A program made the translations under genes and the position numbers. From an uncultured Azospirillum sp. (GTDB lineage Bacteria; Pseudomonadota; Alphaproteobacteria; Azospirillales; Azospirillaceae): a stretch of DNA of 64,000 nucleotides. The DNA lies in NCBI RefSeq assembly GCF_946480385.1, contig NZ_CAMLJP010000009.1, positions 23,962-87,961 of the forward strand, read 5' to 3'. The notes under the pieces were generated by a model. That model saw nothing but the letters and a program-made list of their open reading frames with translations. It was not told where the DNA came from and did not search any database. Positions within the stretch are counted from its first letter, which is position 1. Every line of letters begins with the position of its first letter. This document shows positions 28,828-38,134 of this stretch, piece by piece.

Positions 28828-30303
28828 ATGTCGATCGAACTGGCCGGGCTTTGTTTCACGTCGGCGTCCGGCCTGCCGTTCTCCCACGACCATTGGCTGG
28901 TGGCGCTGTCCTATGCCGTCGCCGCCTTCGCCTCCTATTCCGCGCTCGACATGGCGGAGCGGATGCACCGGACCACCGGCATCACCCGCATCATGTGGCA
29001 GGGCTGTGCCGCGGCGGCGCTGGGCGGCGGCATCTGGGCGATGCATTTCATCGCCATGCTGGCGCTGACCATCGACACGCCCATCACCTATGACCCGGCA
29101 ATTACCCTTGTGTCGCTGGTGACCTCGGTCGCCTTCGTCGCCATCGGCTTCCGCATCATCCAGAGCCGCCGGTCGCCGGCCGCGATCGTGGCGGCCGGCA
29201 GCATTGTCGGGCTGGGGGTGGCGGCGATGCATTATCTCGGCATGGCGGCGATGGTGCTGCCGGCCCGCATCGCCTACCAGCCCGGTCTGTGGATCCTGTC
29301 GGTCGCCATCGCCGTGGCGGCGGCGACCGCGGGGCTGTGGCTGTCCACCCGTGTCCACCACCGTCTGCGCGACCGCGTGCTGGCCGCCCTGGTGATGGCG
29401 GTCGCCGTCTGTGGCATGCACTACACCGGCATGGCCGCCCTGGTGGTGCAGGTCGATCCCATGCTGATGCCGGCGGACGGCGGGCTGGGGGATGGGGTCT
29501 CCAGCGGTCCGCTGGCCGCCGTCGTCGCGGTGGCGGCGTTCGGCCTCCTGCTGCTGGCGCTGGTCTCCACCACCGCCGACCGCAGGATCTCCGCCACCGC
29601 CGAGCGCGAGGCCGCCGCCCTGCGCATCGCCAACATGGAGTTGCAGGCCACCCGCCTGCAGCTGGAGGCGACCCAGCGCGAGATCATCCGCCGCCTGTGC
29701 AGCGCCGGGGAGTTCCGTGACAACGAGACCGGCCAGCATGTAGCGCGCATGGCGCAGATCGCCCACCAGCTTGCCCTGTCGGCCGGCTGCGCGCCGGGCT
29801 TCGCCGCGCAGCTGCTGGAGGCGGCGCCCCTGCACGACATCGGCAAGATCGGCATCCCCGATTATGTCCTGCTGAAGCCCGGCCGGCTCGACGGCCCGGA
29901 ATGGATGACCATGCGCCAGCATGCGGTCATCGGGCAGCGGCTGCTGGGCGGCAGCGGATTGCCCCTGCTCGACCTTGCCGCGGAGATCGCCGGCACCCAC
30001 CACGAGAAATGGGATGGCACCGGCTATCCCGTCGGCCTGCGCGGCACCGACATCCCGCTGTCCGGCCGCATCGTCGCCATCGCCGACGTGTTCGACGCCC
30101 TGCTGTCCGCACGCCCCTATAAGGAACCCTGGCCGCTGGAGTCCGTCGTCGCTCACATGCGCGAGCAGTCCGGCCGCCATTTCGACCCGGAGTTGGTGGA
30201 GGTCTTCCTCGGCCGGCTCGACGCCATGCTGGAGATCCGCAGCCGCTTCCTCGACGAAGGGACCGCCCCGCAGCTTTTGTCACAGTCCGACGCGGCCGAG
30301 TGA
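28828..30303 (+). CDS. MHYT-sensor HD-GYP cyclic-di-GMP phosphodiesterase
   Basis: 491 residues. Seven N-terminal membrane segments carry the MHYT-type metal-sensing histidine motifs (MHFIAML, MHYLGMA, MHYTGMA). A coiled-coil linker precedes the HD-GYP domain (about 310-480), with HDIGK at residues 336-340 and GYP at 399-401, so it should hydrolyse cyclic-di-GMP. MHYT is thought to bind copper and sense O2, CO or NO. GGAGAG lies about 10 nt before the ATG at 28828; an upstream GTG (28774) is the alternative. The GGDEF/EAL gene follows 200 bp later. Confidence 0.88.
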   Translation: MSIELAGLCFTSASGLPFSHDHWLVALSYAVAAFASYSALDMAERMHRTTGITRIMWQGCAAAALGGGIWAMHFIAMLALTIDTPITYDPAITLVSLVTSVAFVAIGFRIIQSRRSPAAIVAAGSIVGLGVAAMHYLGMAAMVLPARIAYQPGLWILSVAIAVAAATAGLWLSTRVHHRLRDRVLAALVMAVAVCGMHYTGMAALVVQVDPMLMPADGGLGDGVSSGPLAAVVAVAAFGLLLLALVSTTADRRISATAEREAAALRIANMELQATRLQLEATQREIIRRLCSAGEFRDNETGQHVARMAQIAHQLALSAGCAPGFAAQLLEAAPLHDIGKIGIPDYVLLKPGRLDGPEWMTMRQHAVIGQRLLGGSGLPLLDLAAEIAGTHHEKWDGTGYPVGLRGTDIPLSGRIVAIADVFDALLSARPYKEPWPLESVVAHMREQSGRHFDPELVEVFLGRLDAMLEIRSRFLDEGTAPQLLSQSDAAE

Positions 30304-30305
30304 GT

Positions 30306-30323
30306 ATCGGGGTTTTCCCCGAT
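30306..30323. terminator. Short hairpin after the HD-GYP gene
   Basis: ATCGGGGTTTTCCCCGAT forms a 7-bp stem with a 4-nt loop, 3 bp after the stop. It is not followed by a T-run, so its strength is uncertain. Confidence 0.4.
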
Positions 30324-30502
30324 GGAATCCCTTGAAAACAGCCGATCCCGGTCGTCGATGTTCTTGAAATGCTTCACAATTACCGCGCTTGGATTGGTAG
30401 GAACCACCAGGCTCCATTAACTTTTTCTTCGGCGATACAGGCATAATCGTGTGATCCGGCCTTTTCCACGCCGGCAACTGCCATCCTTATCGATCCGGGA
30501 CA

Positions 30503-33328
30503 ATGCATCAGACGCTGACCGCCGAGTTCGACTGGCTCCCGGACCGCAAGCCCGCGCGGATCAATGCCTTGTACGACGCGATCCCGGTGGGGATTGCGTT
30601 CCTCGACCGCCAGCTCCGCTGCCTGAGGATGAACCGGCGCATGGGGTCGCTGGCGGGACTTCCCTCCACCACCGCGACGGGACTGCCCTTCACCGATGTC
30701 TGGCCGGAGGCGGAGGACGCGCTGCTGGCCGCCGCAGCGCTGGCCCTGGCCGGCACGGTGGTGGAGGACATCGTCTTGACCGGTCCGCTCACCGGTCCGG
30801 AGCGGGCGCTGGTCGCCAGCCTGCATCCGCACGGGGATGGGGACGGGGCCGCCCTGCTCTGCATCGTGGAGGACCGGACCGCGCTGCGGCGGTGCGAGGC
30901 CGAGCTTCGCCATTTCAAGGACTTGCACCGCCACACGCTGGAACTGAGCGACCTGTATCCATGGTACAGCGCGCCGGACGGCATGCCGCGCACCACCCGG
31001 CGCTGGCGCGAGCGTACCGGCCTCGGCGCGGCCGACATCGCGACGCCGCAGGACTGGATCGCGACGCTCCACCCCGACGACCGCGCTCCCTTCGAGGCCG
31101 CCTGGACCCTCAGCCTGATCAGTGGCGCCGCTCTGGAGATCGACCTGCGCCTGCGCGTCGCCGGCGACGGAGCGCCGGGCAGCGAGTATCGCTGGTTCCG
31201 CCGCCGCGCCGCCGCCCAGCGCGACGAGGAGGGGCGCATCGTCCAGTGGCACGGCACCGACGAGGACATCCACGAACGCCGGATCGCCGAAGACGCCCTG
31301 CGCGAGAGCGAGTCCTTCGCCCGCCAGATCCTGGACAACAGTCCGGAATGCGTGAAGGTGCTGGACATGGAGGGGCGGCTGACCTTCATGAACATCCCCG
31401 GCATCCGGCTGATGGAACTGGACGGCTTCGACTGCCTGAAGGACCAGCTTTGGGAGGCATTTTGGCCGGAGGAGCGGCGGCCGCAACTGCGCGCCACGAT
31501 CGACATCGCGAAGCGGGGCGGCACCGGCCGTTTCCTCGGCTTCTGCCCGACGGCCAAGGGCACGCCGAAATGGTGGGACAATCTGGTCTGTCCCCTGCCC
31601 GGCCCGGACGGACGGCCGCTGCGGCTGCTCGCCATCTCCCGCGATGTCACCGACATCCAGCTCGCCCGGCAGGCACTGGAGGAGACCACCGCGCTGCTGT
31701 CGGGCGTGCTGGAAAGCACCACCGACAGCGTGGTGTTCGTCGACCGCGACTGGCGCATCACCTACCGCAACCCGGCCGCCACCGCCATCCATGAGGGCCG
31801 CGGCATCCGGCTGGGCGACGACTTCTTCGGTATTTTCCCGCAGCAGACCGAGAGCCGAAGCCTGTTCCGCAAGGCGATGGCCGACCAGACGCCCGTCGTC
31901 TTCGAGGAATTCGTCGCGGCTCTCGGCCAATGGACGGAAATCCACGCCTTCCCGACCGGGCAGGGACTGTCCGTCTTCTTCCGCAACGTCACCGAACGCC
32001 GGCGGGTGGAGGAGGAGCGGCACGCCGCCCAGGAGAAGATCGCCCACCTCGCCCGGCTGGATTCGCTGACCGGCCTGTCGAACCGGCTCTATTTCCTGGA
32101 GCGGCTGGAGCAGGCGCTGCGCGAGGCGCCCAAGGACGGCGTGATGGCGGTCCATTACATCGATCTCGACCAGTTCAAGGCCGTCAACGACACGCTGGGC
32201 CACCATGCCGGCGACGCGTTGCTGCGGCAGGTCGCCGACCGGCTGCGCGGCTGCATCGGCGCCGCCGATCTCGTTTCCCGCTTCGGCGGCGACGAGTTCG
32301 CCATCCTGCAGCCCAACCTGTGGGGACCGGCGGAGGCGGAGGACCTCGCCCGCTGCATCATTTCGGCGCTGGCCGAGCCGATCGAGATCGACGGCGCCCA
32401 GGTCCGGACCGGCACCAGCATCGGCATCGCCCTGTCCCGGCGCGACGGCGTCGAGGCCGATGCGCTGCTGAAGGCGGCTGACATCGCGCTCTACCGCGCC
32501 AAGGCCGACGGCCGCAACACCCACCGCTTCTTCGCGCCCGAGATGGCGGAGCGGCTGAAATCCTTCCACGACCTAAAGCTGGGCCTGCACGAGGCACTGC
32601 GGCAGGGCGAGTTCGAGCTGCATTACCAGCCGCTGGTCTGCACCGGCGAGTCCGGCATCCGCGGGTTCGAGGCGCTGATCCGCTGGCGCCGTCCCGGCCG
32701 CGGCCTGATCCGCCCGGCCGACTTCATCCCCGTCGCGGAGGAAACCGGGCTGATCGGCCCGATCGGCGACTGGGCCCTGCGCGAGGCCTGCCGCGAGGCG
32801 ACGCGCTGGCCCGACGGCATCGGCATCAGCGTCAACGTGTCCTCCGTCCAGTTCCGCGACAAGGGGCTGGTGGAGTCGGTGCGCCAGGCGCTGGCCGACA
32901 CCGGACTGGCGCCGGACCGGCTGGAGCTGGAGATCACCGAATCCGTCCTGCTGCAGGATGACGACGCCAATCTCGGCACCCTGCGCGAGTTGCGGGCGCT
33001 GGGTGCGCGGATCGTCATGGACGATTTCGGCACCGGCTATTCGGCGCTGGGCTATCTGTGCCGCTTCCGCTTCGACAAGGTGAAGATCGACCGCAGCTTC
33101 GTCGCCAACCTGCCGCGCTGCGACGGCTCCACCGCCGTGGTGCAGGCGGTGGCCGGGATGGGCCGCAACCTGGGCATCGTCATCACTGCCGAGGGGGTGG
33201 AGGAACAATCCCAGCTCGACACCGTCCGCCGGCTGGGTTGCCACGAGGCGCAAGGCTATCTGTTCTCGCGCCCGGTCCCGGCGGCGGAAGTACCGGCGCT
33301 GATCGCGCGGCTGCGGGAGGGAGGCTGA
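30503..33328 (+). CDS. PAS-GGDEF-EAL cyclic-di-GMP signalling protein
   Basis: 941 residues. Three or four N-terminal PAS/PAC segments (about 20-130, 150-260, 270-395, 400-510; RRRAAAQRDEEGRIVQWHGTDEDI is a PAC block, split across the domain). The GGDEF motif is intact (SRFGGDEF, about 590-600), and the EAL motif is intact (FEALIRW, about 722). The inhibitory I-site RxxD before GGDEF reads GAAD, so product inhibition is probably absent. The EAL half has the ENLTESVLL-like ITESVLLQDDD and DDFGTGYS blocks. No membrane segment. Both synthesis and breakdown may occur. Confidence 0.9.
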   Translation: MHQTLTAEFDWLPDRKPARINALYDAIPVGIAFLDRQLRCLRMNRRMGSLAGLPSTTATGLPFTDVWPEAEDALLAAAALALAGTVVEDIVLTGPLTGPERALVASLHPHGDGDGAALLCIVEDRTALRRCEAELRHFKDLHRHTLELSDLYPWYSAPDGMPRTTRRWRERTGLGAADIATPQDWIATLHPDDRAPFEAAWTLSLISGAALEIDLRLRVAGDGAPGSEYRWFRRRAAAQRDEEGRIVQWHGTDEDIHERRIAEDALRESESFARQILDNSPECVKVLDMEGRLTFMNIPGIRLMELDGFDCLKDQLWEAFWPEERRPQLRATIDIAKRGGTGRFLGFCPTAKGTPKWWDNLVCPLPGPDGRPLRLLAISRDVTDIQLARQALEETTALLSGVLESTTDSVVFVDRDWRITYRNPAATAIHEGRGIRLGDDFFGIFPQQTESRSLFRKAMADQTPVVFEEFVAALGQWTEIHAFPTGQGLSVFFRNVTERRRVEEERHAAQEKIAHLARLDSLTGLSNRLYFLERLEQALREAPKDGVMAVHYIDLDQFKAVNDTLGHHAGDALLRQVADRLRGCIGAADLVSRFGGDEFAILQPNLWGPAEAEDLARCIISALAEPIEIDGAQVRTGTSIGIALSRRDGVEADALLKAADIALYRAKADGRNTHRFFAPEMAERLKSFHDLKLGLHEALRQGEFELHYQPLVCTGESGIRGFEALIRWRRPGRGLIRPADFIPVAEETGLIGPIGDWALREACREATRWPDGIGISVNVSSVQFRDKGLVESVRQALADTGLAPDRLELEITESVLLQDDDANLGTLRELRALGARIVMDDFGTGYSALGYLCRFRFDKVKIDRSFVANLPRCDGSTAVVQAVAGMGRNLGIVITAEGVEEQSQLDTVRRLGCHEAQGYLFSRPVPAAEVPALIARLREGG

Positions 33329-33453
33329 GGGAGGTCGGCTTAGTCGTTCGGGAGTCCGGGTGAAACGCAACGCCTTCCGGTGGCGGCTGTTCTGGTACGG
33401 GAACGCATCCTGCCGGGACACCGACCCGCCAGGATACCGATCCGGAGGACCAC

Positions 33454-33786
33454 ATGGCCAAGACCACCACCGACCACGACGAGATCCGCCGCTGGGCCGA
33501 AAGCCACGGCGGCAAGCCGGCCGTCGTCCGCAGCACCCATGACGAGGAGCACGGCGGCGGCAAAAGCCGCAAGACAGGCGTCGGCCTGCTGCGCCTGATG
33601 TTCCCCAAGGCCCGCCAGTCCGACCATGGCGAACTGGAGGAAATCGACTGGAACGAGTTCTTCCAGCAGTTCGAGGACTCCAAGCTGGCGCTGCTCTATG
33701 AGGAAGGCTCCAACTTCAACAAGCTGATCGGCCGCGACACCGCCGAGAAGCGCGAGCATGGCGACCACAAGGCGGCGCGCCATTGA
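33454..33786 (+). CDS. Conserved hypothetical protein (110 aa)
   Basis: A 110-residue soluble protein. It matches a widely spread, often misnamed alphaproteobacterial family (DHDEIRRWAESHGGKPAVV opening, then LLRLMFPKA and the LEEIDWNEFFQQFEDSKLALLY block). The domain probably binds something small, but no function is known. The C-terminus is charged. A rho-independent terminator follows at 33858-33892. Confidence 0.75.
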   Translation: MAKTTTDHDEIRRWAESHGGKPAVVRSTHDEEHGGGKSRKTGVGLLRLMFPKARQSDHGELEEIDWNEFFQQFEDSKLALLYEEGSNFNKLIGRDTAEKREHGDHKAARH

Positions 33787-33857
33787 CCCATGCGAGATCG
33801 ACCGGCATGCGACCGGCCGGCCGGCCCGTCTCCCACCCAAGCGCGTAATCGATCTGG

Positions 33858-33892
33858 AAGGGAACGCCCCCGCGGGACGTTCCCTTTTCTCT
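33858..33892 (+). terminator. Rho-independent terminator after the 110-aa gene
   Basis: AAGGGAACG (33858-33866) pairs with CGTTCCCTT (33878-33886), followed by TTCTCTTTC. It lies directly before the ribosome binding site (GGAGG 33910-33914) of the formate/nitrite-family gene, so that gene may need its own promoter or read-through. Confidence 0.65.
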
Positions 33893-33922
33893 TTCGTCAG
33901 CCCTTTACCGGAGGTTCCGCCC

Positions 33923-34741
33923 GTGCCCGACGCCAGCGATACCCGTCTGAACCAGGACGAGCGGGACGAGGTCAAGGAACGCTCCAACCCGCCGGCGCTG
34001 ATCCTGCACGAAGCCATCCGCCTGGAGGGCAAGGAGGAACTGAAGCGCCCGACCTCCTCCCTGCTGTGGTCGGGGCTGGCGGCCGGGCTGTCGATGGGCT
34101 TCTCGATGGTTGGCGAGGCGCTGCTGACGACCCACCTGCCGGACGAGCCGTGGCGGCCGCTGATCGCCAGCTTCGGTTATTGCTTCGGCTTCCTGATCGT
34201 CATTCTGGGGCGCCAGCAGCTGTTCACCGAGAACACGTTGACGGTGATCCTGCCGCTTCTGCACCGCTGGTCGACCGATACCCTGATGGGGGTGGTGCGG
34301 CTGTGGACGCTGGTCTTCGCCGCGAACATCGTCGGCACGCTGCTGTTCTCCGCCTTCGCCGCCGGGACGGAGGCCTTTTCCCCGGAACTGCGCGCCGCCT
34401 TCGTGGAACTGGGCACCACGGCAGCGCGGTCGGGATTCACGACGACGCTGCTGCACGGGGTGCTGGCCGGCTGGCTGATCGCCCTGCTGGTCTGGATCAC
34501 GCCGTCGGTTGGGCCGGCGCGCTTCTTCGTCATCGTCGCCCTGACCTGGCTGATCGCGCTGGGCAAGTTCGCCCACGTCATCGCCGGATCGGTCGAGGTG
34601 TCCTTCGCCGCCATGTCCGGCGAGATCGGCTGGGACCGCTACGCCTTCGGCTTCCTGCTGCCGTCGCTGATCGGCAACGTGCTGGGCGGCGTCGGGATGG
34701 TGGCGCTGATCAACCACGCGCAGGTGCGGCAGGACCAGTGA
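33923..34741 (+). CDS. Formate/nitrite-family transporter (FNT)
   Basis: 272 residues, six membrane segments. A charged 45-residue N-terminus precedes the first helix. The GTG at 33923 is chosen because GGAGG lies 8 nt before it; the upstream open frame has no such site. FNT channels carry formate, nitrite or hydrosulfide. The subgroup cannot be decided; SLLWSGLAAGLSMGFSM and VEVSFAAMSGEI resemble the YfdC-like branch with an extended N-terminus. The gene lies between the hypothetical protein and the tRNA. Confidence 0.85.
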   Translation: MPDASDTRLNQDERDEVKERSNPPALILHEAIRLEGKEELKRPTSSLLWSGLAAGLSMGFSMVGEALLTTHLPDEPWRPLIASFGYCFGFLIVILGRQQLFTENTLTVILPLLHRWSTDTLMGVVRLWTLVFAANIVGTLLFSAFAAGTEAFSPELRAAFVELGTTAARSGFTTTLLHGVLAGWLIALLVWITPSVGPARFFVIVALTWLIALGKFAHVIAGSVEVSFAAMSGEIGWDRYAFGFLLPSLIGNVLGGVGMVALINHAQVRQDQ

Positions 34742-34771
34742 GGGGGGAAGTTAAAACGCACCAAACGAAAA

Positions 34772-34799
34772 GGGCCTAGCCGCTGAAACGGCTAAGCCC
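34772..34799 (-). terminator. Terminator of tRNA-Arg (also possible bidirectional)
   Basis: GGGCCTAGCCG (34772-34782) pairs with CGGCTAAGCCC (34789-34799) with one mismatch. Read on the minus strand the stem is followed by TTTTCGTTT, so it should end the tRNA transcript; it may also stop the plus-strand FNT gene. Confidence 0.7.
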
Positions 34800-34808
34800 T
34801 TGAATTCG

Positions 34809-34885
<77 letters not shown>

Positions 34886-34980
34886 ATCGCTGGTGGAGGC
34901 GCAACATAGCCCAAGGTCTGCGGCGACGCAAACACTAAAATCGCGATTTTTCGACGGCTTGCAGAGGCCGTTTCCAGCCC

Positions 34981-35010
34981 CATGACCTCTGCCTTCGGAG
35001 GGCAGCGCTC
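34981..35010. repeat. 30-bp duplicated fragment of tRNA-Arg (att-like)
   Basis: The 30-bp sequence at 34981-35010 is identical to 34834-34863 in the tRNA, covering the anticodon arm and flanks. The copy starts 96 bp beyond the tRNA 5' end and is not a full tRNA. Exact short tRNA duplications are the classic sign of integrated elements (attL/attR), but only 117 bp lies between the two copies, so this may be a scar or a partial duplication. Confidence 0.7.
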
Positions 35011-35024
35011 CCCCATAAAGCCGG

Positions 35025-35059
35025 ATGGAAACGTTTCCATTCTTCACGAAACCGTTTTC
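35025..35059. promoter_or_regulatory. Two LacI-type operators upstream of the regulator gene
   Basis: ATGGAAACGTTTCCAT (35025-35040) is a perfect 16-bp palindrome with a central CG, and GAAACCGTTTTC (35048-35059) is a near match of the same half-sites. Central-CG palindromes with GAAA/TTTC arms are typical of LacI-family repressors. The site lies 120-155 bp before the regulator start, so autoregulation of the regulator-transporter operon is likely. Confidence 0.72.
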
Positions 35060-35178
35060 ACGGCGTCATGCGATTGCAACACGCCATCGCCACTCTGCGC
35101 CCACGCCGGATCGGCCGGTTCTGGGAACAAGGGTTGCGGATGGTGCGGGGCGGCATGAGGGTTACGGACGGCAGAGCC

Positions 35179-36198
35179 ATGGACCGCGTGGTGACGATCC
35201 GCGATGTGGCGGCGCGGGCCGGGGTGTCCATCGCCACCGTGTCGCGCGTCCTCAACGGCAGCGGAAACGCCACGCCGGAAACCATGGAGAAGGTGCGCGC
35301 CGCCGCCTCCGACCTGTCCTTCCGGCCCAGCACCATCGGGCGCAGCTTGAAGGCAGCACGCACCCGCACCGTCGGCGTGCTGGTGCCGTCGCTGACCAAT
35401 CCCGTCTTCGCAGAAAGTGTCGCCGGCATCCAGGACGCGGCGGCGGAGGCCGGATACAGCGTGCTGATCGCCTCCACCGACTATGACCCGGCCCGCGAAT
35501 CGCGCGCCATCGAAGGGCTGCTGTCCAACCGGGTCGAGGGGCTGGTGCTGACCGTCGCCGATGCCGACCGCAGCGGGTCGCTCGACACGCTGGACGAGGT
35601 GCGGCTGCCCTATGTGCTGGCGTACAACCAGCCGGAACGGGCACCGCGCGCCCATGTGTCGGTCGACAATGTCGCCGCCTCCCGCGCGGTGGTGGAGCGG
35701 ATGGCGGCGCTGGGGCACCGGCGCATCGGCATGATCGCCGGGCGCTTCCGCCAGTCCGACCGCTCGCGCCGGCGCCATGCCGGCTGGCAGGCGGCGCTGG
35801 CCGACGCCGGTTTGCCGCCGGGGCCGGTGGTGGAGGTCGATTTCAACGAATTGCGGCTGGCCCACCGGCTGGCTCCCCATCTGGAAGGGCCGGAGCGGCC
35901 GACCGCGCTGTTCGCCTCCAACGACATGCTTGCGCTCGCCACCATCCGGGCGCTGCGCGACCTCGGCCTGAGGGTGCCCGACGACGTGTCGGTCTGCGGA
36001 TTCGACGGCATCGAGGTCGGGCGGCTGATGGCGCCCAGCCTCGCCACGCTGGTGCAGCCCGCCCGCGCCATGGGCGCCACCGCCTTCGAATGTCTGCGCA
36101 CCGGCTTTTCCGGCGAGCTGCAAGGCCGCGCCGTGATGATGCCCTTCACCCTGCGTCCGGGCGAATCGCTCGGCGCCGCGCCGTCTGAATCGACCTAA
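35179..36198 (+). CDS. LacI-family transcriptional regulator
   Basis: 339 residues from the ATG at 35179, placing the HTH (VTIRDVAARAGVSIATVSRV, residues 5-24) at the N-terminus as in the family; another ATG at 35155 is possible. A periplasmic-binding-protein-like effector domain follows (60-330). It is autoregulated if the palindromes upstream are its sites. It is 30 bp before the binding-protein gene, so it is probably the local regulator of the ABC uptake operon. Effector unknown. Confidence 0.9.
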   Translation: MDRVVTIRDVAARAGVSIATVSRVLNGSGNATPETMEKVRAAASDLSFRPSTIGRSLKAARTRTVGVLVPSLTNPVFAESVAGIQDAAAEAGYSVLIASTDYDPARESRAIEGLLSNRVEGLVLTVADADRSGSLDTLDEVRLPYVLAYNQPERAPRAHVSVDNVAASRAVVERMAALGHRRIGMIAGRFRQSDRSRRRHAGWQAALADAGLPPGPVVEVDFNELRLAHRLAPHLEGPERPTALFASNDMLALATIRALRDLGLRVPDDVSVCGFDGIEVGRLMAPSLATLVQPARAMGATAFECLRTGFSGELQGRAVMMPFTLRPGESLGAAPSEST

Positions 36199-36227
36199 GC
36201 GCTTCCCGAACGGAGACACACGCGATC

Positions 36228-37244
36228 ATGTTCAAGCCGTTCCTTCTTGGCGCCGCCACACTGGCCGCCGCCTTCACCGCCACAGTCGCTCCCGCTATGG
36301 CGGCGGAGCAGACCGCCATCTGCTACAACTGCCCGCCGGAATGGGCCGACTGGGCGTCGCAGCTGAAGGCGATCAAGGCCGATCTCGGCATCACCGTGCC
36401 GTTCGACAACAAGAATTCCGGCCAGTCGCTCGCCGCCATGCTGGCGGAAAAGGACAAGCCGGTGGCCGACGTCGTCTATCTTGGCGGGCCGGTCGGCATC
36501 CAGGCCAAGGCGGCCGGCGTCGTCACCCCCTACAAGCCGGCGGGCTGGGCCGGCATCCCCGACGGGATGAAGGACGCCGACGGCAACTGGTTCGCCATCC
36601 ACAGCGGCACGCTGGGCTTCTTCGTCAACACCGAGGCGCTGGGCGGCAAGCCGGTGCCGCAGAGCTGGGCCGACCTGCTGAAGCCCGACTATTCGGGCAT
36701 GGTCGGCTATCTCGACCCGACCAGCGCCGCCGTCGGTTATGTCGGCGCGGTGGCGGTCAACCAGGCGCTGGGCGGCGATTACGGCAGCTTCGACAAGGCC
36801 ATCGGCTGGTTCAAGGATCTGCAGAAGAACCAGCCCATCGTTCCGAAGCAGACCTCCTACGCCCGCGTGCTGTCGGGCGAGATTCCGATCCTGATCGACT
36901 ACGACTTCAACGCCTACCGCGCCAAATACACCGACAAGGCGCCGGTCGCCTTCGTCATCCCGACGGAAGGCACGGTGTCCGTCCCCTATGTGATGGCGCT
37001 GGTCAAGAACGGCCCGAACCCGGAGAACGGCAAGAAGGTGCTGGACTACGTCCTGTCGGACAAGGGCCAGACCCTGTGGGCCAACGCCTTCATGCGCCCG
37101 GTCCGCGCCGAGGCGATGTCGCCGGAGACCGCCGCCAAGTTCCTGCCGGCCGCCGACTACGCCCGCGCCAAGCCGGTCGACATGGTGCGCATGGCCGAGG
37201 CGCAGAAGGGCTTCATGGACCGCTATCAGGCGGAGGTGAAGTGA
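36228..37244 (+). CDS. ABC transporter substrate-binding protein 1
   Basis: 338 residues, signal peptide 1-25 (APAMAAEQ). Belongs to the extracellular solute-binding family of Fe/polyamine/phosphonate-type systems (DVVYLGGPVGIQAKAAGVV, SWADLLKPDYSGMVGYLDP, IPTEGTVSVPYVMALVKN). Ligand unknown. Its two mature Cys (CYNC) near the N-terminus may form a disulfide. It follows the LacI regulator. Overlaps the permease start by 4 nt (GTGA at 37241). Confidence 0.85.
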   Translation: MFKPFLLGAATLAAAFTATVAPAMAAEQTAICYNCPPEWADWASQLKAIKADLGITVPFDNKNSGQSLAAMLAEKDKPVADVVYLGGPVGIQAKAAGVVTPYKPAGWAGIPDGMKDADGNWFAIHSGTLGFFVNTEALGGKPVPQSWADLLKPDYSGMVGYLDPTSAAVGYVGAVAVNQALGGDYGSFDKAIGWFKDLQKNQPIVPKQTSYARVLSGEIPILIDYDFNAYRAKYTDKAPVAFVIPTEGTVSVPYVMALVKNGPNPENGKKVLDYVLSDKGQTLWANAFMRPVRAEAMSPETAAKFLPAADYARAKPVDMVRMAEAQKGFMDRYQAEVK

Positions 37245-38128
37245 GCGCCTGCGTGCAGGACGCTCCCCTCCCCCACCGGCCGGCGGCGCGTCCGTCGGCC
37301 GGGCCGGGGTGGATGGGCGAGCCGCTGCGGCTGGCCGCCCTGCTGGCGCCGGCGGCGGCGGTGTTCGCGGCCTTCTTCCTGCTGCCGCTGGTCCGCCTGA
37401 TCCTGATCGGCGCCGGCGGGGTGGAGGGATGGTCCGCCTATGTGACCACGCTGGCCGACCCCGGCCATCTCGACAGCCTGATCTCCACACTGGCTCTGTC
37501 GGCGGGGGTGACGTTGGTGACGCTGGCGGTGTCCACCGTCGCCGGGCTGTTCCTGGTGCGGCACCGCTTTCCCGGTCATGCCCTGCTGGTGGCGCTGCTG
37601 ACCTTCCCGCTGGCCTTTCCCGGCGTGGTCATCGGCTTCATGGTCATCATGCTGGCCGGGCGGCAGGGGCTGATCGGCACGATCACCCAGGCGCTGACCG
37701 GGGGGAAGCTGGTTTTCGCATATTCCATGGCCGGGCTATTCCTGGGCTACGTCTATTTCTCGATCCCGCGCGTGATCCTGACGGTGATGGCGGCGGCGGA
37801 GAAGCTGGATCCCCGGCTGGAGGAAGCGGCGCGCTCGCTGGGGGCCGCCCCCTGGCGGGTGGTGGCCGACGTGATCCTGCCGGCGCTGAAGCCGGCGCTG
37901 ATCTCGGCCGGCGCCTTGTGCTTCGCGACCTCGATGGGTGCGTTCGGCACCGCCTTCACGCTCGCCACCCGGATCAATGTGCTGCCGATGACGATCTATA
38001 CCGAATTCACACTGCAGGCGAACATCGCGGCGGCGGCGGCGCTCAGCGTCCTGCTCGGCGTCATCACCTGGGCGGCGCTGGCGGTGGCACGTAGCGTCGC
38101 CGGCACCTCCGTCGCGGCGGCGGGGTGA
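37241..38128 (+). CDS. ABC transporter permease 1
   Basis: 295 residues, six membrane segments. The GTG at 37241 has GGAGG upstream and overlaps the previous stop. The EAA loop is EEAARSLGAAPWRVVADVILP (about 210, split by a gap in the motif), the contact site for the ATPase. Spermidine/thiamine/phosphonate-type permease. It has a 35-residue N-terminal extension before the first helix. Confidence 0.86.
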   Translation: MSACVQDAPLPHRPAARPSAGPGWMGEPLRLAALLAPAAAVFAAFFLLPLVRLILIGAGGVEGWSAYVTTLADPGHLDSLISTLALSAGVTLVTLAVSTVAGLFLVRHRFPGHALLVALLTFPLAFPGVVIGFMVIMLAGRQGLIGTITQALTGGKLVFAYSMAGLFLGYVYFSIPRVILTVMAAAEKLDPRLEEAARSLGAAPWRVVADVILPALKPALISAGALCFATSMGAFGTAFTLATRINVLPMTIYTEFTLQANIAAAAALSVLLGVITWAALAVARSVAGTSVAAAG

Positions 38129-38134
38129 CGGGAC

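Noticed and set aside
34981..35010. Second tRNA gene
   Set aside because: Only 30 bp of the anticodon arm are present; no acceptor or T-arm, so not a tRNA.
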